Assembly: GCF_002217405.1 (NCBI RefSeq)
Contig: NZ_MUHE01000047.1
Coordinates: 1 to 45,665, forward strand
Reading direction: 5' to 3'
Origin: Flavobacterium psychrophilum DSM 3660 = ATCC 49418
GTDB lineage: Bacteria > Bacteroidota > Bacteroidia > Flavobacteriales > Flavobacteriaceae
DNA length: 45,665 bases
Positions 17,527-25,816 of this stretch are shown here, piece by piece. The notes beneath the pieces were generated by a model. That model did not search any database, had not been told where the DNA came from, and saw only the letters and a list, made by a program, of their open reading frames with translations. The position numbers were made by a program, and so were the translations under genes. Within the stretch, counting starts at the first letter, position 1. The number at the start of each line of letters is the position of its first letter.

Positions 17527-18567
17527 ATGAAATACAACACACTACCAAACACAAATTTAAAAGTTAGTACTATTTGCCTTGGCACCATGACTTTTGGCAA
17601 TCAAAATACCGAAGTCGAAGCCCATTCGCAATTAGATTTCGCTATCGAAAAAGGAATCAATTTTATAGATACTGCCGAAATGTATCCAATTGGAGGAAAC
17701 GAACACATTTTTGGAAGTACCGAACGTTTTATTGGTTCTTGGATTCAAAAAATTGGTCAAAGTAAAAGAGAAAATATAGTTTTAGCGACAAAAATTGCTG
17801 GCCCTAATCGTGGTATGGCTTACATTCGTCAGCCATTAAATTTTTCTAAAAAAAGCATTCATCAGGCCGTTAATTTAAGTTTAAAAAATTTACAAACAGA
17901 TTATATCGATTTGTACCAAATGCATTGGCCAGAACGTATCATGAATATGTTTGGACAGCGTGGACTTTCTAAAATAGACGAACAATGGAAAGATTCTATT
18001 TTTGATATTTTAACCGTTTTTGATGAATTAATAAAAGAAGGAAAGATAAAACACCTTGGGGTTTCTAACGAAAATCCTTGGGGAGTTATGCGCTTTTTGA
18101 TGCAAAGTGAGAAACATAATTTACCAAAAATTGCTACAATACAAAACCCATATTCTTTATTAAATCGTTTGTTCGAAGTAGGTTTGTCTGAAATTTGCAT
18201 GCGAGAAAATATAGGATTATTAGCCTATTCTCCTTTAGGTTTCGGGTTTTTAACAGGCAAACATTTAAATGGCATTCGAACCAATTCTCGTCTTGAATTA
18301 TTCCCAAATTTTACTAGATATACTAACGAAAACTGCTACAAGGCAACAAAATTATATCAAGATTTAGCACAAGATTTGGGACTAACAGTAACTGAATTAG
18401 CACTTGCATTTGTAAATCATCAGCAATTTGTAACTTCAACAATAATAGGCGCAACAAGTATAGACCAATTAGAAGAAAATATTAATGCTTTCGATGTCAT
18501 GCTAACCGATGCTGTTTTATCAAAAATTAATAAGATTCAGGAATTAATTCCAAATCCTGCGCCTTAA
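17527..18567 (+). CDS. tas: NADP(H)-dependent aldo-keto reductase, Tas-like
   Basis: A cytoplasmic reductase of 346 residues. It follows the E. coli Tas sequence pattern closely, for example LGTMTFGNQN at 18-27, IDTAEMYP near 47, TIQNPYSLLNR and the closing IPNPAP. The aldo-keto tetrad is Asp48, Tyr53, Lys89 and His133. The natural substrate of Tas is not established. The stop codon is directly next to the 3' end of yraN on the other strand (convergent, no gap). Confidence 0.9.
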   Translation: MKYNTLPNTNLKVSTICLGTMTFGNQNTEVEAHSQLDFAIEKGINFIDTAEMYPIGGNEHIFGSTERFIGSWIQKIGQSKRENIVLATKIAGPNRGMAYIRQPLNFSKKSIHQAVNLSLKNLQTDYIDLYQMHWPERIMNMFGQRGLSKIDEQWKDSIFDILTVFDELIKEGKIKHLGVSNENPWGVMRFLMQSEKHNLPKIATIQNPYSLLNRLFEVGLSEICMRENIGLLAYSPLGFGFLTGKHLNGIRTNSRLELFPNFTRYTNENCYKATKLYQDLAQDLGLTVTELALAFVNHQQFVTSTIIGATSIDQLEENINAFDVMLTDAVLSKINKIQELIPNPAP

Positions 18568-18927
18568 TTAGAAATGATAAAAAGCATCTTCAAAATGTTC
18601 GATTTTAAACTCTTTTCTTTCTTTGTAAACCGCAATAATATCGAAACGAATTTCTAAATCTAAATCGTTCGAAATCACATATTCATTAACTGCTTTTACT
18701 AAAAGCTGAATTTTAGCAGGTTTTACAAAGTCTTGAGGCGAACCAAAATCTATTGACGAACGTGTTTTTACTTCAACAATCACTAAAATATTTTCTTTTT
18801 GAGCAATAATATCTATTTCCGCTTTCTGGAAAGTCCAATTGGTTTCTAGAATAGAATAGCCTTTTTTTTGAAGAAATTCGACCGAAAGGTCTTCGCCAAA
18901 TTTTCCGAGATCATTGTGTTCTGCCAT
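18568..18927 (-). CDS. yraN: YraN family endonuclease-like protein (UPF0102)
   Basis: This is a small (119 residue) restriction-endonuclease-fold protein. The pattern G11-E12, Asp39 (AEIDII), then E52-V-K54 (VEVKTR) gives the D...ExK nuclease motif. The ATG at 18925-18927 is preferred; an upstream in-frame ATG at 18948 falls inside a palindromic repeat and would add seven residues not typical of the family. The YraN role is not defined, with links to recombination or DNA processing only inferred for the family. It lies downstream of the LD-carboxypeptidase with the hairpin repeat between them. Confidence 0.85.
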   Translation of the reverse strand: MAEHNDLGKFGEDLSVEFLQKKGYSILETNWTFQKAEIDIIAQKENILVIVEVKTRSSIDFGSPQDFVKPAKIQLLVKAVNEYVISNDLDLEIRFDIIAVYKERKEFKIEHFEDAFYHF

Positions 18928-18941
18928 AATTATTATTCCTT

Positions 18942-19014
18942 TTGTCATTTCGACGAAGGAGAAATCTCATAATGCAAACAATTTGATGAGATTTCTCCTT
19001 CGTCGAAATGACAA
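18942..19014. repeat. Perfect 29-bp hairpin of the TTGTCATT family
   Basis: Bases 18942-18970 are exactly complementary to 18986-19014, with a 15-base loop. The ends TTGTCATT and AATGACAA match the hairpin inside the MITE-like elements, but the middle differs (CGACGAAGGAGAAATC here) with compensating changes in both arms. The MITE outer ends are absent, so this hairpin exists on its own. It sits between the LD-carboxypeptidase and yraN genes. Confidence 0.85.
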
Positions 19015-19026
19015 CTTTACCTTAAA

Positions 19027-19983
19027 TTATTCAAAAACCACTGTACTACATTCATTATTTACACTCATAGAAACTTTATTTCCCATAACTAGCGCCCTAT
19101 TGTCTTGAATATGCCCTGCGGGAAATTCGTAAATAGTAGGAATATTGTATTTTTTAGTTACCTCATCTATGATTTGTAGTGCGTTTTTTCCCCAAGGAAT
19201 ATCGTTATCTTTCATTTTTGTCATGCCGCCCACGATTATTCCTTTAATACTTTCTAGACAACCATTGCGTTGCAGGTTTATCATCATTCTATCTATATGG
19301 TACAAATATTCGTCGAGATCTTCCATAAAAAGGATTTTATCATCGCAATTTATTGCCGATTTAGACCCTAACAAACTATATAGAATAGACAAGTTTCCGC
19401 CTACTAATTCTCCCGAAGCTTTTCCGGGTTTATTCATAAAATGCGAATCTATTTCATATTCCAAACGCTCTCCAAAAAGGGCAATTCGCAAACTCTCTTT
19501 AGCTTCTTGGGTAGCTTTAGAGCTTACAGGCATTATCCCGTGAATAGATTTATAACCCATCGTATTGAGATGGTTGTGCAAAACCGTGACATCGCTAAAA
19601 CCAATAATCCATTTTGGATTTTCTTTAAATTTTTTAAAATCTAACAAATCTATCATTCGCACGGTTCCGTAACCCCCACGAACACACCAAATGGCTTTTA
19701 TGTTTTGGTTGTCCATTTGGTTTTGAAAATCGGCTGCACGTTGGGCGTCGGTTCCTGCCAATTGGTTTAAATCGAGTCCTATGGTACTTCCAATTTTTAC
19801 GTTTAATCCCCAACTGGTGAGTAAATCTTTGGCGAATTTTAAATTATCATCGATGTTTTTACGTGCGGTAGCAACAATAGCAATAGTATCGCCTTTTTTT
19901 AAATACGGTGGTGTTATCATTTTGGTTTGGGAATGACTGTTTGAAATGGTGAAAAGTAAAAATAGTAAGAATGCTTTTTTCAT
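19027..19983 (-). CDS. LD-carboxypeptidase, peptidase family S66
   Basis: This enzyme removes the terminal D-Ala from tetrapeptide stems during murein recycling; related S66 members include MccF. The 318-residue protein has an N-terminal hydrophobic signal (MKKAFLLFLLFTISNSHSQ), so an exported form is likely, in contrast to cytoplasmic E. coli LdcA. The RGGYG segment is at 102-106, and the nucleophile Ser130 lies in IIGFSDVT. The later MEDLDEY and PAGHIQDNRA segments supply the Glu and His expected of the triad. It is followed by the hairpin repeat and yraN. Confidence 0.88.
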   Translation of the reverse strand: MKKAFLLFLLFTISNSHSQTKMITPPYLKKGDTIAIVATARKNIDDNLKFAKDLLTSWGLNVKIGSTIGLDLNQLAGTDAQRAADFQNQMDNQNIKAIWCVRGGYGTVRMIDLLDFKKFKENPKWIIGFSDVTVLHNHLNTMGYKSIHGIMPVSSKATQEAKESLRIALFGERLEYEIDSHFMNKPGKASGELVGGNLSILYSLLGSKSAINCDDKILFMEDLDEYLYHIDRMMINLQRNGCLESIKGIIVGGMTKMKDNDIPWGKNALQIIDEVTKKYNIPTIYEFPAGHIQDNRALVMGNKVSMSVNNECSTVVFE

Positions 19984-20009
19984 TTTGAAATAATATAAGC
20001 AAATTTTAA

Positions 20010-21029
20010 TTATCGGTAAAAATAAAAATAGATAATTGCGCAGATAATTAACAAGAAAAATAAAAGCCCAAATCTTATAGAAACAACATCTTCGTGTTTT
20101 TTTGAATTAACAAAAGTATCAAACATTGTTGCTATTAATATCCATCCTAGAAATAACCAAAACCTTCCAACTATATCTCCAAAAACAGTAGTGTTTTTTA
20201 GAATTATGCTTGACGGATTAAACATTAAAAATAATAATATTGATAAATTTAAAATCGATAAAAATAAAGTAGAATAATTGATAATTTTTTCAGCTCTTGT
20301 AATATATGTTAGATTAATATTTACAATTTTTTCAGCTGGAATAATCATAATATGTCCAGGTACATCTTTAATATTATTGGGTGGCAATTCTCTTTTAAAT
20401 CTTCTAACATCAGTCAAATAAATTGCTTTTAAATCTCCTGTGTTTTTACAAATAGTATGCTGTCTTAAAAAACCTTTATAAAGTTTTGTTCCTTCATTTC
20501 CTACATCAATTAATACATCAGCCTCGGTTAACAAAACTTTCTGATTTGGTAGTATTCCTCTAAAGTCTTTAAACTTTAAAGATTCTCCACTCAAATAATA
20601 GTGCCAATAATTATTAAATCTTAAAGGTGAAAATTTTTTGTCTAAATCTAAATTTCTTACAACTATCCAACAAAATTGTGCAATTATAAAAGAAATAAAA
20701 ATTGCAACAATTAGGTAGGCAAATACCCAGCATAACAATTCAAAATTAAAGAACTCTTTGGGTAAAGAATTGGATTTCAATTTAGTGTAGACCGTGTTTA
20801 TAAAGCTATAATTATTAAGAATTGGTTTTCTGTAAATCAAATTTACAAATGTGAAATAAGAAATTATTTGAATTACCAATCCTGGTACTAAACTAATATA
20901 CAAAGTATTTATCCAGTTACTTGAACTAAACTGTTTTGAAAACTCTCCGACATAATAGAATCTTCTAAATACAATTCCAGGAAATATAAACAGCAAAAAA
21001 AGTATAAAAGAGTTTAATGCTATTTCCAT
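20010..21029 (-). CDS. Multi-pass membrane protein of unknown function (DUF6338-like architecture)
   Basis: I do not recognise this 339-residue protein with confidence. It has three N-terminal membrane helices (about 5-30, 40-65 and 98-125), a soluble middle (about 130-240) with short beta strands such as VLIDVGNEGTKLYKGFLRQ and LKAIYLTDVRRF, and three C-terminal helices (about 245-339). The layout recalls DUF6338 proteins, but this was not tested. It starts five bases after the 77-residue gene upstream, so both belong to one operon. The DNA is especially AT-rich, which may point to recent acquisition. Confidence 0.6.
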   Translation of the reverse strand: MEIALNSFILFLLFIFPGIVFRRFYYVGEFSKQFSSSNWINTLYISLVPGLVIQIISYFTFVNLIYRKPILNNYSFINTVYTKLKSNSLPKEFFNFELLCWVFAYLIVAIFISFIIAQFCWIVVRNLDLDKKFSPLRFNNYWHYYLSGESLKFKDFRGILPNQKVLLTEADVLIDVGNEGTKLYKGFLRQHTICKNTGDLKAIYLTDVRRFKRELPPNNIKDVPGHIMIIPAEKIVNINLTYITRAEKIINYSTLFLSILNLSILLFLMFNPSSIILKNTTVFGDIVGRFWLFLGWILIATMFDTFVNSKKHEDVVSIRFGLLFFLLIICAIIYFYFYR

Positions 21030-21034
21030 ATTGC

Positions 21035-21268
21035 TTAATCAGTAGTAATAAATGAAAAGTTGTTACCCTCAATTTTTATTTCAACTGAAGAGTTGTTATT
21101 CTGATTTAATCTTTCAATTAATTTTTTCTTATTGGAAGAATTTGACAAAATTACATCCACAACCTCTTTATCCACAACGGAGGTATCACGACCAAATGTC
21201 TTAACCACTTGTTGCTTAACCAAACCTAGCGATGCATACAATGACATTAAAATTATTTTAATAGACAT
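21035..21268 (-). CDS. Small protein of unknown function paired with the membrane protein
   Basis: This 77-residue protein is not recognised. It starts MSIKIILMSLYASLGLVKQQ, giving a short hydrophobic N-terminus, followed by a charged, Asn-rich tail ending VEIKIEGNNFSFITTD. A good -7 box stands 28 bases upstream and the next gene begins five bases after its stop; both support it as a real gene. Its function is presumably tied to that of the membrane protein. Confidence 0.5.
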   Translation of the reverse strand: MSIKIILMSLYASLGLVKQQVVKTFGRDTSVVDKEVVDVILSNSSNKKKLIERLNQNNNSSVEIKIEGNNFSFITTD

Positions 21269-21296
21269 GATTAGTAATAGTTTATATTTAGTTTAG

Positions 21297-21304
21297 CAAA
21301 TATA
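21297..21304 (-). promoter_or_regulatory. Candidate -7 box of the two-gene unknown operon
   Basis: Read on the minus strand this is TATATTTG, an exact TAnnTTTG match followed by C, 28 bases before the start of the 77-residue gene. Confidence 0.4.
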
Positions 21305-21414
21305 GTTAAACATGAATGAATTTATATTAAAAAAATAATAAAAATAAATAAGGCTGTAAACAAAATGTATAAAAGTTATTTATTTATTGGCATGCGGATG
21401 ACACATATTTTTGA

Positions 21415-21515
21415 ATTGAAACGGAATGCCCTAGCCCCGATAGCAGTGAAAATCCTTTTTTGAGGCTTTTCGCCGAAAAAAAGATTGAAACGAATAGCGG
21501 GATTAGCTCCTAAAA
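21415..21515 (+). ncRNA. Structured intergenic element upstream of metG, possibly Flavo-1-like
   Basis: In the 314-base gap between the unknown operon and metG, this segment stands out by composition. It contains CCTAGCCCCGATAGCAG, a central hairpin (TTTTTTGAGGC ttttc GCCGAAAAAAA), and CGAATAGCGGGATTAGC. CTA/TAG and CCCG/CGGG in the outer parts can pair. It resembles the element at 12100-12190 read on the minus strand. I recall such elements from flavobacterial genomes and suspect Rfam Flavo-1, but cannot confirm it. It ends just before the metG -7 box. Confidence 0.45.
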
Positions 21516-21519
21516 AACT

Positions 21520-21527
21520 TATTTTTG
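21520..21527 (+). promoter_or_regulatory. Candidate -7 box of metG
   Basis: TATTTTTG followed by CA matches TAnnTTTG. It lies 61 bases before the metG ATG. Confidence 0.4.
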
Positions 21528-21588
21528 CAATCATTTTACAATGGCGAATTATTATTTTTAATTCGTAATTTTTAATTTTTAATTGATT

Positions 21589-23649
21589 ATGATTCAGAAT
21601 CCTAAAAGATATACGATTACGGCAGCTTTGCCTTATACAAACGGACCTATTCACATTGGGCATTTGGCGGGTGTTTACGTGCCTTCAGACATTTATTCGC
21701 GCTATTTACGTTTGCAAGGAAAAGACGTGGCGTTTATGTGCGGAAGCGACGAACACGGTGTTGCCATCTCGATGAAAGCCAAAAAAGAAGGCATTACACC
21801 TCAGGAAGTGATTGATAAATATGACGGAATTATCCGCAAATCGTTTGTCGATTTCGGAATTTCTTTCGATAATTATTCGAGAACTTCGGCTAAAATTCAC
21901 CATGATACCGCTTCGGAATTTTTTAAGAAATTGTATGACAAAGGCGATTTTATAGAAGAAGTGACGGAGCAATTGTATGATGCCAAAGCCGATCAGTTTC
22001 TTGCCGATCGTTTTGTGGTGGGAACTTGCCCTAAATGTGGCAACGAAGAAGCGTATGGCGACCAATGCGAAAAATGTGGTTCGACCTTAAATGCTACAGA
22101 TTTAATTAATCCGAAATCGACTATTACTGGCGAAACACCCATTATGAAATCGACAAAACACTGGTTTTTGCCTTTAGACAGATATTCGGATTTTCTAACG
22201 AAATGGATTCTTGAAGGGCACAAAAGTGATTGGAAACCCAATGTGTACGGTCAAGTAAAATCTTGGATCGATGGCGGATTAGAACCTCGTGCCGTAACTC
22301 GCGATTTAGACTGGGGAATCGACGTTCCTGTGGCTGGTGCCGAAGGAAAAAAATTATATGTTTGGTTTGATGCGCCTATTGGTTATATTTCTGCCACCAA
22401 AGAATGGGCAGCTAGAGAAGGAAAAAACTGGGAAGATTACTGGAAAAAAGACGATACAAAGTTGGTGCATTTTATAGGAAAAGACAATATTGTTTTTCAC
22501 TGTATTATTTTTCCTGCCATGCTAAAAGCGGAAGGAAGTTATATTTTGCCAGACAATGTTCCTGCTAATGAGTTCCTGAATTTAGAAGGAAATAAATTAT
22601 CAACGTCTAAAAACTGGGCGGTTTGGTTGCACGAATACCTAGAAGATTTCCCAAACCAGCAAGATGTTTTGCGTTATGCGCTTACCGCCAATGCTCCAGA
22701 AAGTAAAGACAACGATTTTACTTGGAAAGATTTTCAGGCGAGAAATAATAACGAATTGGCTGCCATTTTTGGGAACTTCATCAATCGTGTAGTGGTTTTA
22801 ACCAATAAATATTACGAAGGCGTTGTGCCAACTCCTAACAAATTTTCGGAAGTAGATGAAACCACTTTAACCGAATTGAAAGCCTATCCTGCTGTAATTT
22901 CTAGTTCGATAGAAAGATACCGTTTTCGTGAAGCTTTGGGCGAATTAATGAATGTAGCCCGATTAGGAAACAAATATCTAGCAGACGAAGAACCTTGGAA
23001 AATGGTAAAAACCGATCCAGAACGTGTAAAAACGCAAATGTATGTGGCGTTGCAAATTGCTACGGCGTTGCGTGTTTTGTGTGAACCTTTCCTGCCGTTT
23101 ACGGCTGAGAAATTAAACAAAATGCTGAAAATTGATGCTAAATTAAGTTGGAATGATGTAACAACAAATTCTGATTTGATTCTTGCTGGACACAAAATTG
23201 GCGAAGGCGAAATATTATTTGCACAAATAGAAGACGAACAAATACAAAAACAAATAGACAAATTGGAAGCTACAAAAACGGCTAATATTGCCGAAAACAA
23301 AAAAGCAGAACCACAAAAAGAACTCATTCAATACGATGATTTTGCTAAAATGGATTTGCGTGTAGGAACCATTATCGAAGCCGAAAAAATGCCAAAAGCC
23401 AACAAATTGTTAGTTTTAAAAGTAGATACTGGAATCGATGTTCGCACAATTGTTTCAGGAATTGCCGAAAGCTTTTCGCCAGAAGAAATCATAGGAAAAC
23501 AAGTCACGGTTTTAGTAAATCTAGCGCCAAGAGCTTTGCGTGGTGTAGAAAGTCAAGGTATGATTTTGATGACCAATTTGCCAGACGGGAAACTAGCTTT
23601 TGTAAATCCTGATGTTGCTGGAGTTGGGAATGGAGAAGGAATAAATTAA
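21589..23649 (+). CDS. metG: Methionine--tRNA ligase
   Basis: It charges tRNA-Met and initiator tRNA. The 686-residue protein has the HIGH motif at 22-25 (HIGH read as PIHIGHLAG), a zinc knuckle ([19 protein letters not shown] near 147), and the KMSKS-equivalent KLSTS near 333. The C-terminal 110 residues, from [14 protein letters not shown] on, are an EMAP/Trbp-type tRNA-binding domain. The ATG at 21589 is chosen over a TTG two codons earlier. The same transcript could continue into the HAD gene, although a hairpin lies between. Confidence 0.97.
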   Translation: MIQNPKRYTITAALPYTNGPIHIGHLAGVYVPSDIYSRYLRLQGKDVAFMCGSDEHGVAISMKAKKEGITPQEVIDKYDGIIRKSFVDFGISFDNYSRTSAKIHHDTASEFFKKLYDKGDFIEEVTEQLYDAKADQFLADRFVVGTCPKCGNEEAYGDQCEKCGSTLNATDLINPKSTITGETPIMKSTKHWFLPLDRYSDFLTKWILEGHKSDWKPNVYGQVKSWIDGGLEPRAVTRDLDWGIDVPVAGAEGKKLYVWFDAPIGYISATKEWAAREGKNWEDYWKKDDTKLVHFIGKDNIVFHCIIFPAMLKAEGSYILPDNVPANEFLNLEGNKLSTSKNWAVWLHEYLEDFPNQQDVLRYALTANAPESKDNDFTWKDFQARNNNELAAIFGNFINRVVVLTNKYYEGVVPTPNKFSEVDETTLTELKAYPAVISSSIERYRFREALGELMNVARLGNKYLADEEPWKMVKTDPERVKTQMYVALQIATALRVLCEPFLPFTAEKLNKMLKIDAKLSWNDVTTNSDLILAGHKIGEGEILFAQIEDEQIQKQIDKLEATKTANIAENKKAEPQKELIQYDDFAKMDLRVGTIIEAEKMPKANKLLVLKVDTGIDVRTIVSGIAESFSPEEIIGKQVTVLVNLAPRALRGVESQGMILMTNLPDGKLAFVNPDVAGVGNGEGIN

Positions 23650-23656
23650 GACTTAA

Positions 23657-23689
23657 AACCCTCTCAGGCTTCCAAACCATGAGAGGGTT
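23657..23689 (+). terminator. Hairpin after metG, weak terminator candidate
   Basis: AACCCTCTCA (23657-23666) pairs perfectly with TGAGAGGGTT (23680-23689) around a 13-base loop. The following sequence is TAAAATAAATAA, not a T-run, so this may instead be an mRNA-processing or partial-attenuation structure. Confidence 0.45.
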
Positions 23690-23703
23690 AAAATAAATAA
23701 ATC

Positions 23704-24393
23704 ATGAACCTAAAAGTAATCGCTTTCGATGCCGACGATACCTTATTCGTTAATGAACCGTATTTTCAGGAAACGGAACACAAATTTTGTGCTTTGATGG
23801 CAGATTATTTGTCGCACCAAGGATTATCTCAAGAATTGTTTAAAACCCAAATCGAGAATTTAGATTTATATGGTTACGGCATAAAAGGATATATTCTTTC
23901 GATGCTTGAATCGGCAATGAAAATTTCTAACAATACTATTTCGATAGAAATTATCGAGAAAATTATCGAATACGGCAAAGAATTAATACAAAAACCTATC
24001 GAATTACTTGAGGGTGTTGAAGAAACCTTACAAGCTTTAAGCGGAAAATATAAACTTATCGTAGCTACAAAAGGCGACTTAAAAGACCAACAAAGCAAAT
24101 TGCATCGTTCGGGTTTGGGACATTATTTTCACCATATCGAAGTCATGGCCGACAAGCAGGAAGTTAATTATCAGAAATTACTAACCCGTTTAGAAATAAA
24201 TGCTGAGGAGTTTTTTATGATAGGAAATTCCTTAAAAAGCGATGTTTTACCCGTATTAGGAATTGGTGGTTATGCGGTTCATGTTCCTTTTTATACCACT
24301 TGGGAACACGAAAAAATAAGTCACAAAGTAGAACATCCAAATTTTAGAACATTAGACAAAATTACTGATGTTTTGCCAATTTTATTGAAGTAA
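23704..24393 (+). CDS. HAD-superfamily hydrolase
   Basis: A cytoplasmic phosphatase-type protein of 229 residues. Motif I is FDADDTLF with Asp9 as nucleophile and Asp11 as acid/base; motif II is IVATKGD; the conserved Lys lies in the VMADKQEVNY region; motif IV is MIGNSLKSDV. The cap between motifs I and II is helical. The substrate cannot be read from the sequence. It begins 54 bases after metG with the hairpin between. Confidence 0.85.
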   Translation: MNLKVIAFDADDTLFVNEPYFQETEHKFCALMADYLSHQGLSQELFKTQIENLDLYGYGIKGYILSMLESAMKISNNTISIEIIEKIIEYGKELIQKPIELLEGVEETLQALSGKYKLIVATKGDLKDQQSKLHRSGLGHYFHHIEVMADKQEVNYQKLLTRLEINAEEFFMIGNSLKSDVLPVLGIGGYAVHVPFYTTWEHEKISHKVEHPNFRTLDKITDVLPILLK

Positions 24394-24517
24394 ATTGATA
24401 CCGATTAGCAAATTTTTAAAAATTAGCGAATTAGTAGTAAAAAATAGATCATTATAAAACTTTGAAGGCGATAGTTAAAAAACTATTAACTTCTCTATTA
24501 CTTCCTTACAAACTTTG

Positions 24518-24525
24518 TAACTTTG
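24518..24525 (+). promoter_or_regulatory. Candidate -7 box of the bacilliredoxin gene
   Basis: TAACTTTG followed by CA is a good -7 box, 30 bases before the ATG. It overlaps an in-frame TTG at 24523, which therefore cannot be the translation start. A short palindrome (ATAGTT, four A, AACTAT; 24471-24486) lies upstream. Confidence 0.5.
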
Positions 24526-24555
24526 CAAATCAATAACATTTTTAATACAAAAATT

Positions 24556-24966
24556 ATGTATCCAGAAGAAATGGTAAAACCAATGCGTACTGAACTATCA
24601 GAGGCAGGTTTTCAAGATTTATATAATGCCCAAGCAGTAGACATGGCTTTGGCCAAAGAAGGAACTACACTTGTGGTAATAAATTCAGTATGTGGTTGTG
24701 CGGCAAGAAATGCGCGCCCAGGAGTAAAAATGAGTTTAGACGGAGCAAAAAAACCAAATCAGTTAATTGCCGTTTTTGCAGGTGTCGATAAAGATGCCGT
24801 AGAAGCAGCCCGTAAGCACATGTTTCCATTTCCTCCATCATCACCTTGCATGGCTTTATTTAAAGACGGAGAATTGGTTCACATGCTAGAACGCCATCAT
24901 ATAGAAGGCCGCCCAGCAGAACTAATTGCCGAAAATTTAAAAGATGCTTACGCAGAATTTTGCTAA
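24556..24966 (+). CDS. BrxA/BrxB-type bacilliredoxin (YphP/YqiW family)
   Basis: A thioredoxin-like protein of 136 residues. Its family is known in Bacillus for removing bacillithiol from oxidised proteins. The diagnostic CGC motif is at 46-48 (VINSVCGCAARNARPG), and the FPFPPSSPCMALF and RHHIEGR segments near 95 and 117 fit the family. The opening MYPEEMVKPMRTEL fixes the ATG at 24556. It has its own -7 box and a strong terminator, so it is a single-gene unit. Confidence 0.88.
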   Translation: MYPEEMVKPMRTELSEAGFQDLYNAQAVDMALAKEGTTLVVINSVCGCAARNARPGVKMSLDGAKKPNQLIAVFAGVDKDAVEAARKHMFPFPPSSPCMALFKDGELVHMLERHHIEGRPAELIAENLKDAYAEFC

Positions 24967-24983
24967 TTAAAACCAATAAATTT

Positions 24984-25009
24984 AACCACGTTTCGACGTG
25001 GTTTTTTTT
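24984..25009 (+). terminator. Rho-independent terminator with UUCG loop
   Basis: AACCACGT (24984-24991) and ACGTGGTT (24996-25003) enclose a TTCG tetraloop and are followed by six T. It lies 17 bases after the bacilliredoxin stop. Confidence 0.92.
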
Positions 25010-25020
25010 ATTTAAAAAAA

Positions 25021-25028
25021 TATCTTTG
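25021..25028 (+). promoter_or_regulatory. Candidate -7 box of plsC
   Basis: TATCTTTG followed by C is a strong -7 match, 18 bases before the plsC ATG and just downstream of the previous terminator. Confidence 0.5.
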
Positions 25029-25046
25029 CTAAAAATTTCTAATAAA

Positions 25047-25781
25047 ATGGAAAAATTAATATCTTATCCTATTTCCCTTATTGCATATACCCTTTTCTTA
25101 GTATGCCTATTGGTTTTTCATCCTATTCAATGGGTATGCTTTAATATTTTTGGTTATCAAACACACAAGAAAAGTGTCGATTATTTAAATTTTTGCCTCC
25201 TAAAAGTAGGTCATATCCTTGGCTCAACTTACACCATCAAAAACAGAGAAATCATTCCAAAAGGAGTGCCTATCATATTTGTTTCTAACCACCAAAGCCT
25301 ATATGATATTATAGGCATAATTTGGTTTCTAAGAGCATTTCATCCTAAATTTGTGAGTAAAAAAGAATTAGGCAGCGGAGTTCCTAGCGTTTCCTATAAT
25401 TTACGCCATGGCGGATCGGTACTTATAGATAGAAAAGACCCAAAACAAGCCATTTCGACTATTGCGCAATTGTCAAAATACATTGAAGCAAACAAACGAT
25501 CAGCAGTAATTTTCCCAGAAGGAACCAGAAGCAAAACAGGAGAACCTAAAAAATTTGCCGAAAGTGGCCTCAAAATATTGTGTAAATATGCGCCCTCTGC
25601 ACATGTTGTACCAATTAGTATTAATAATTCATGGAAAATGGTTAAATTTGGAGCATTTCCTATGGGTTTAGGAAGTAGTTTAGAATTTATTATTCACAAA
25701 CCAATGGCTGTAAAGGATTATTCGTTTGAAGAAATAATGACTATGACAGAGAATGCAATAATCCAATCTATAAAAGTATAA
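25047..25781 (+). CDS. plsC: 1-acyl-sn-glycerol-3-phosphate acyltransferase
   Basis: An inner-membrane enzyme that acylates lysophosphatidic acid to phosphatidic acid. The 244-residue protein begins with a hydrophobic segment (about 6-35). It carries the HX4D motif NHQSLYD (His82, Asp87) and the glycerol-phosphate motif FPEGTRS from 155. The ATG at 25047 is chosen because a longer reading from 24960 would run through the terminator and the -7 box. The acyl-ACP desaturase gene follows 35 bases later, so the two may be co-transcribed and both concern membrane acyl chains. Confidence 0.92.
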   Translation: MEKLISYPISLIAYTLFLVCLLVFHPIQWVCFNIFGYQTHKKSVDYLNFCLLKVGHILGSTYTIKNREIIPKGVPIIFVSNHQSLYDIIGIIWFLRAFHPKFVSKKELGSGVPSVSYNLRHGGSVLIDRKDPKQAISTIAQLSKYIEANKRSAVIFPEGTRSKTGEPKKFAESGLKILCKYAPSAHVVPISINNSWKMVKFGAFPMGLGSSLEFIIHKPMAVKDYSFEEIMTMTENAIIQSIKV

Positions 25782-25816
25782 CTAGATTTACAAAAAATCT
25801 ACAATCTAAATTAAGC

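Noticed and set aside
19027..19983. LD-carboxypeptidase lacking its nucleophile
   Set aside because: The RGGYGTVR segment has no Ser, but the nucleophile of this family sits in the later GFSD motif (Ser130), which is present.
22884..23327. 147-codon open frame on the minus strand inside metG
   Set aside because: It is antisense to the well-conserved metG reading frame, Ser/Phe-rich, and has no promoter or family features.
24960..25046. N-terminal extension of plsC
   Set aside because: It would include a rho-independent terminator and the -7 box; the family start at 25047 is better.
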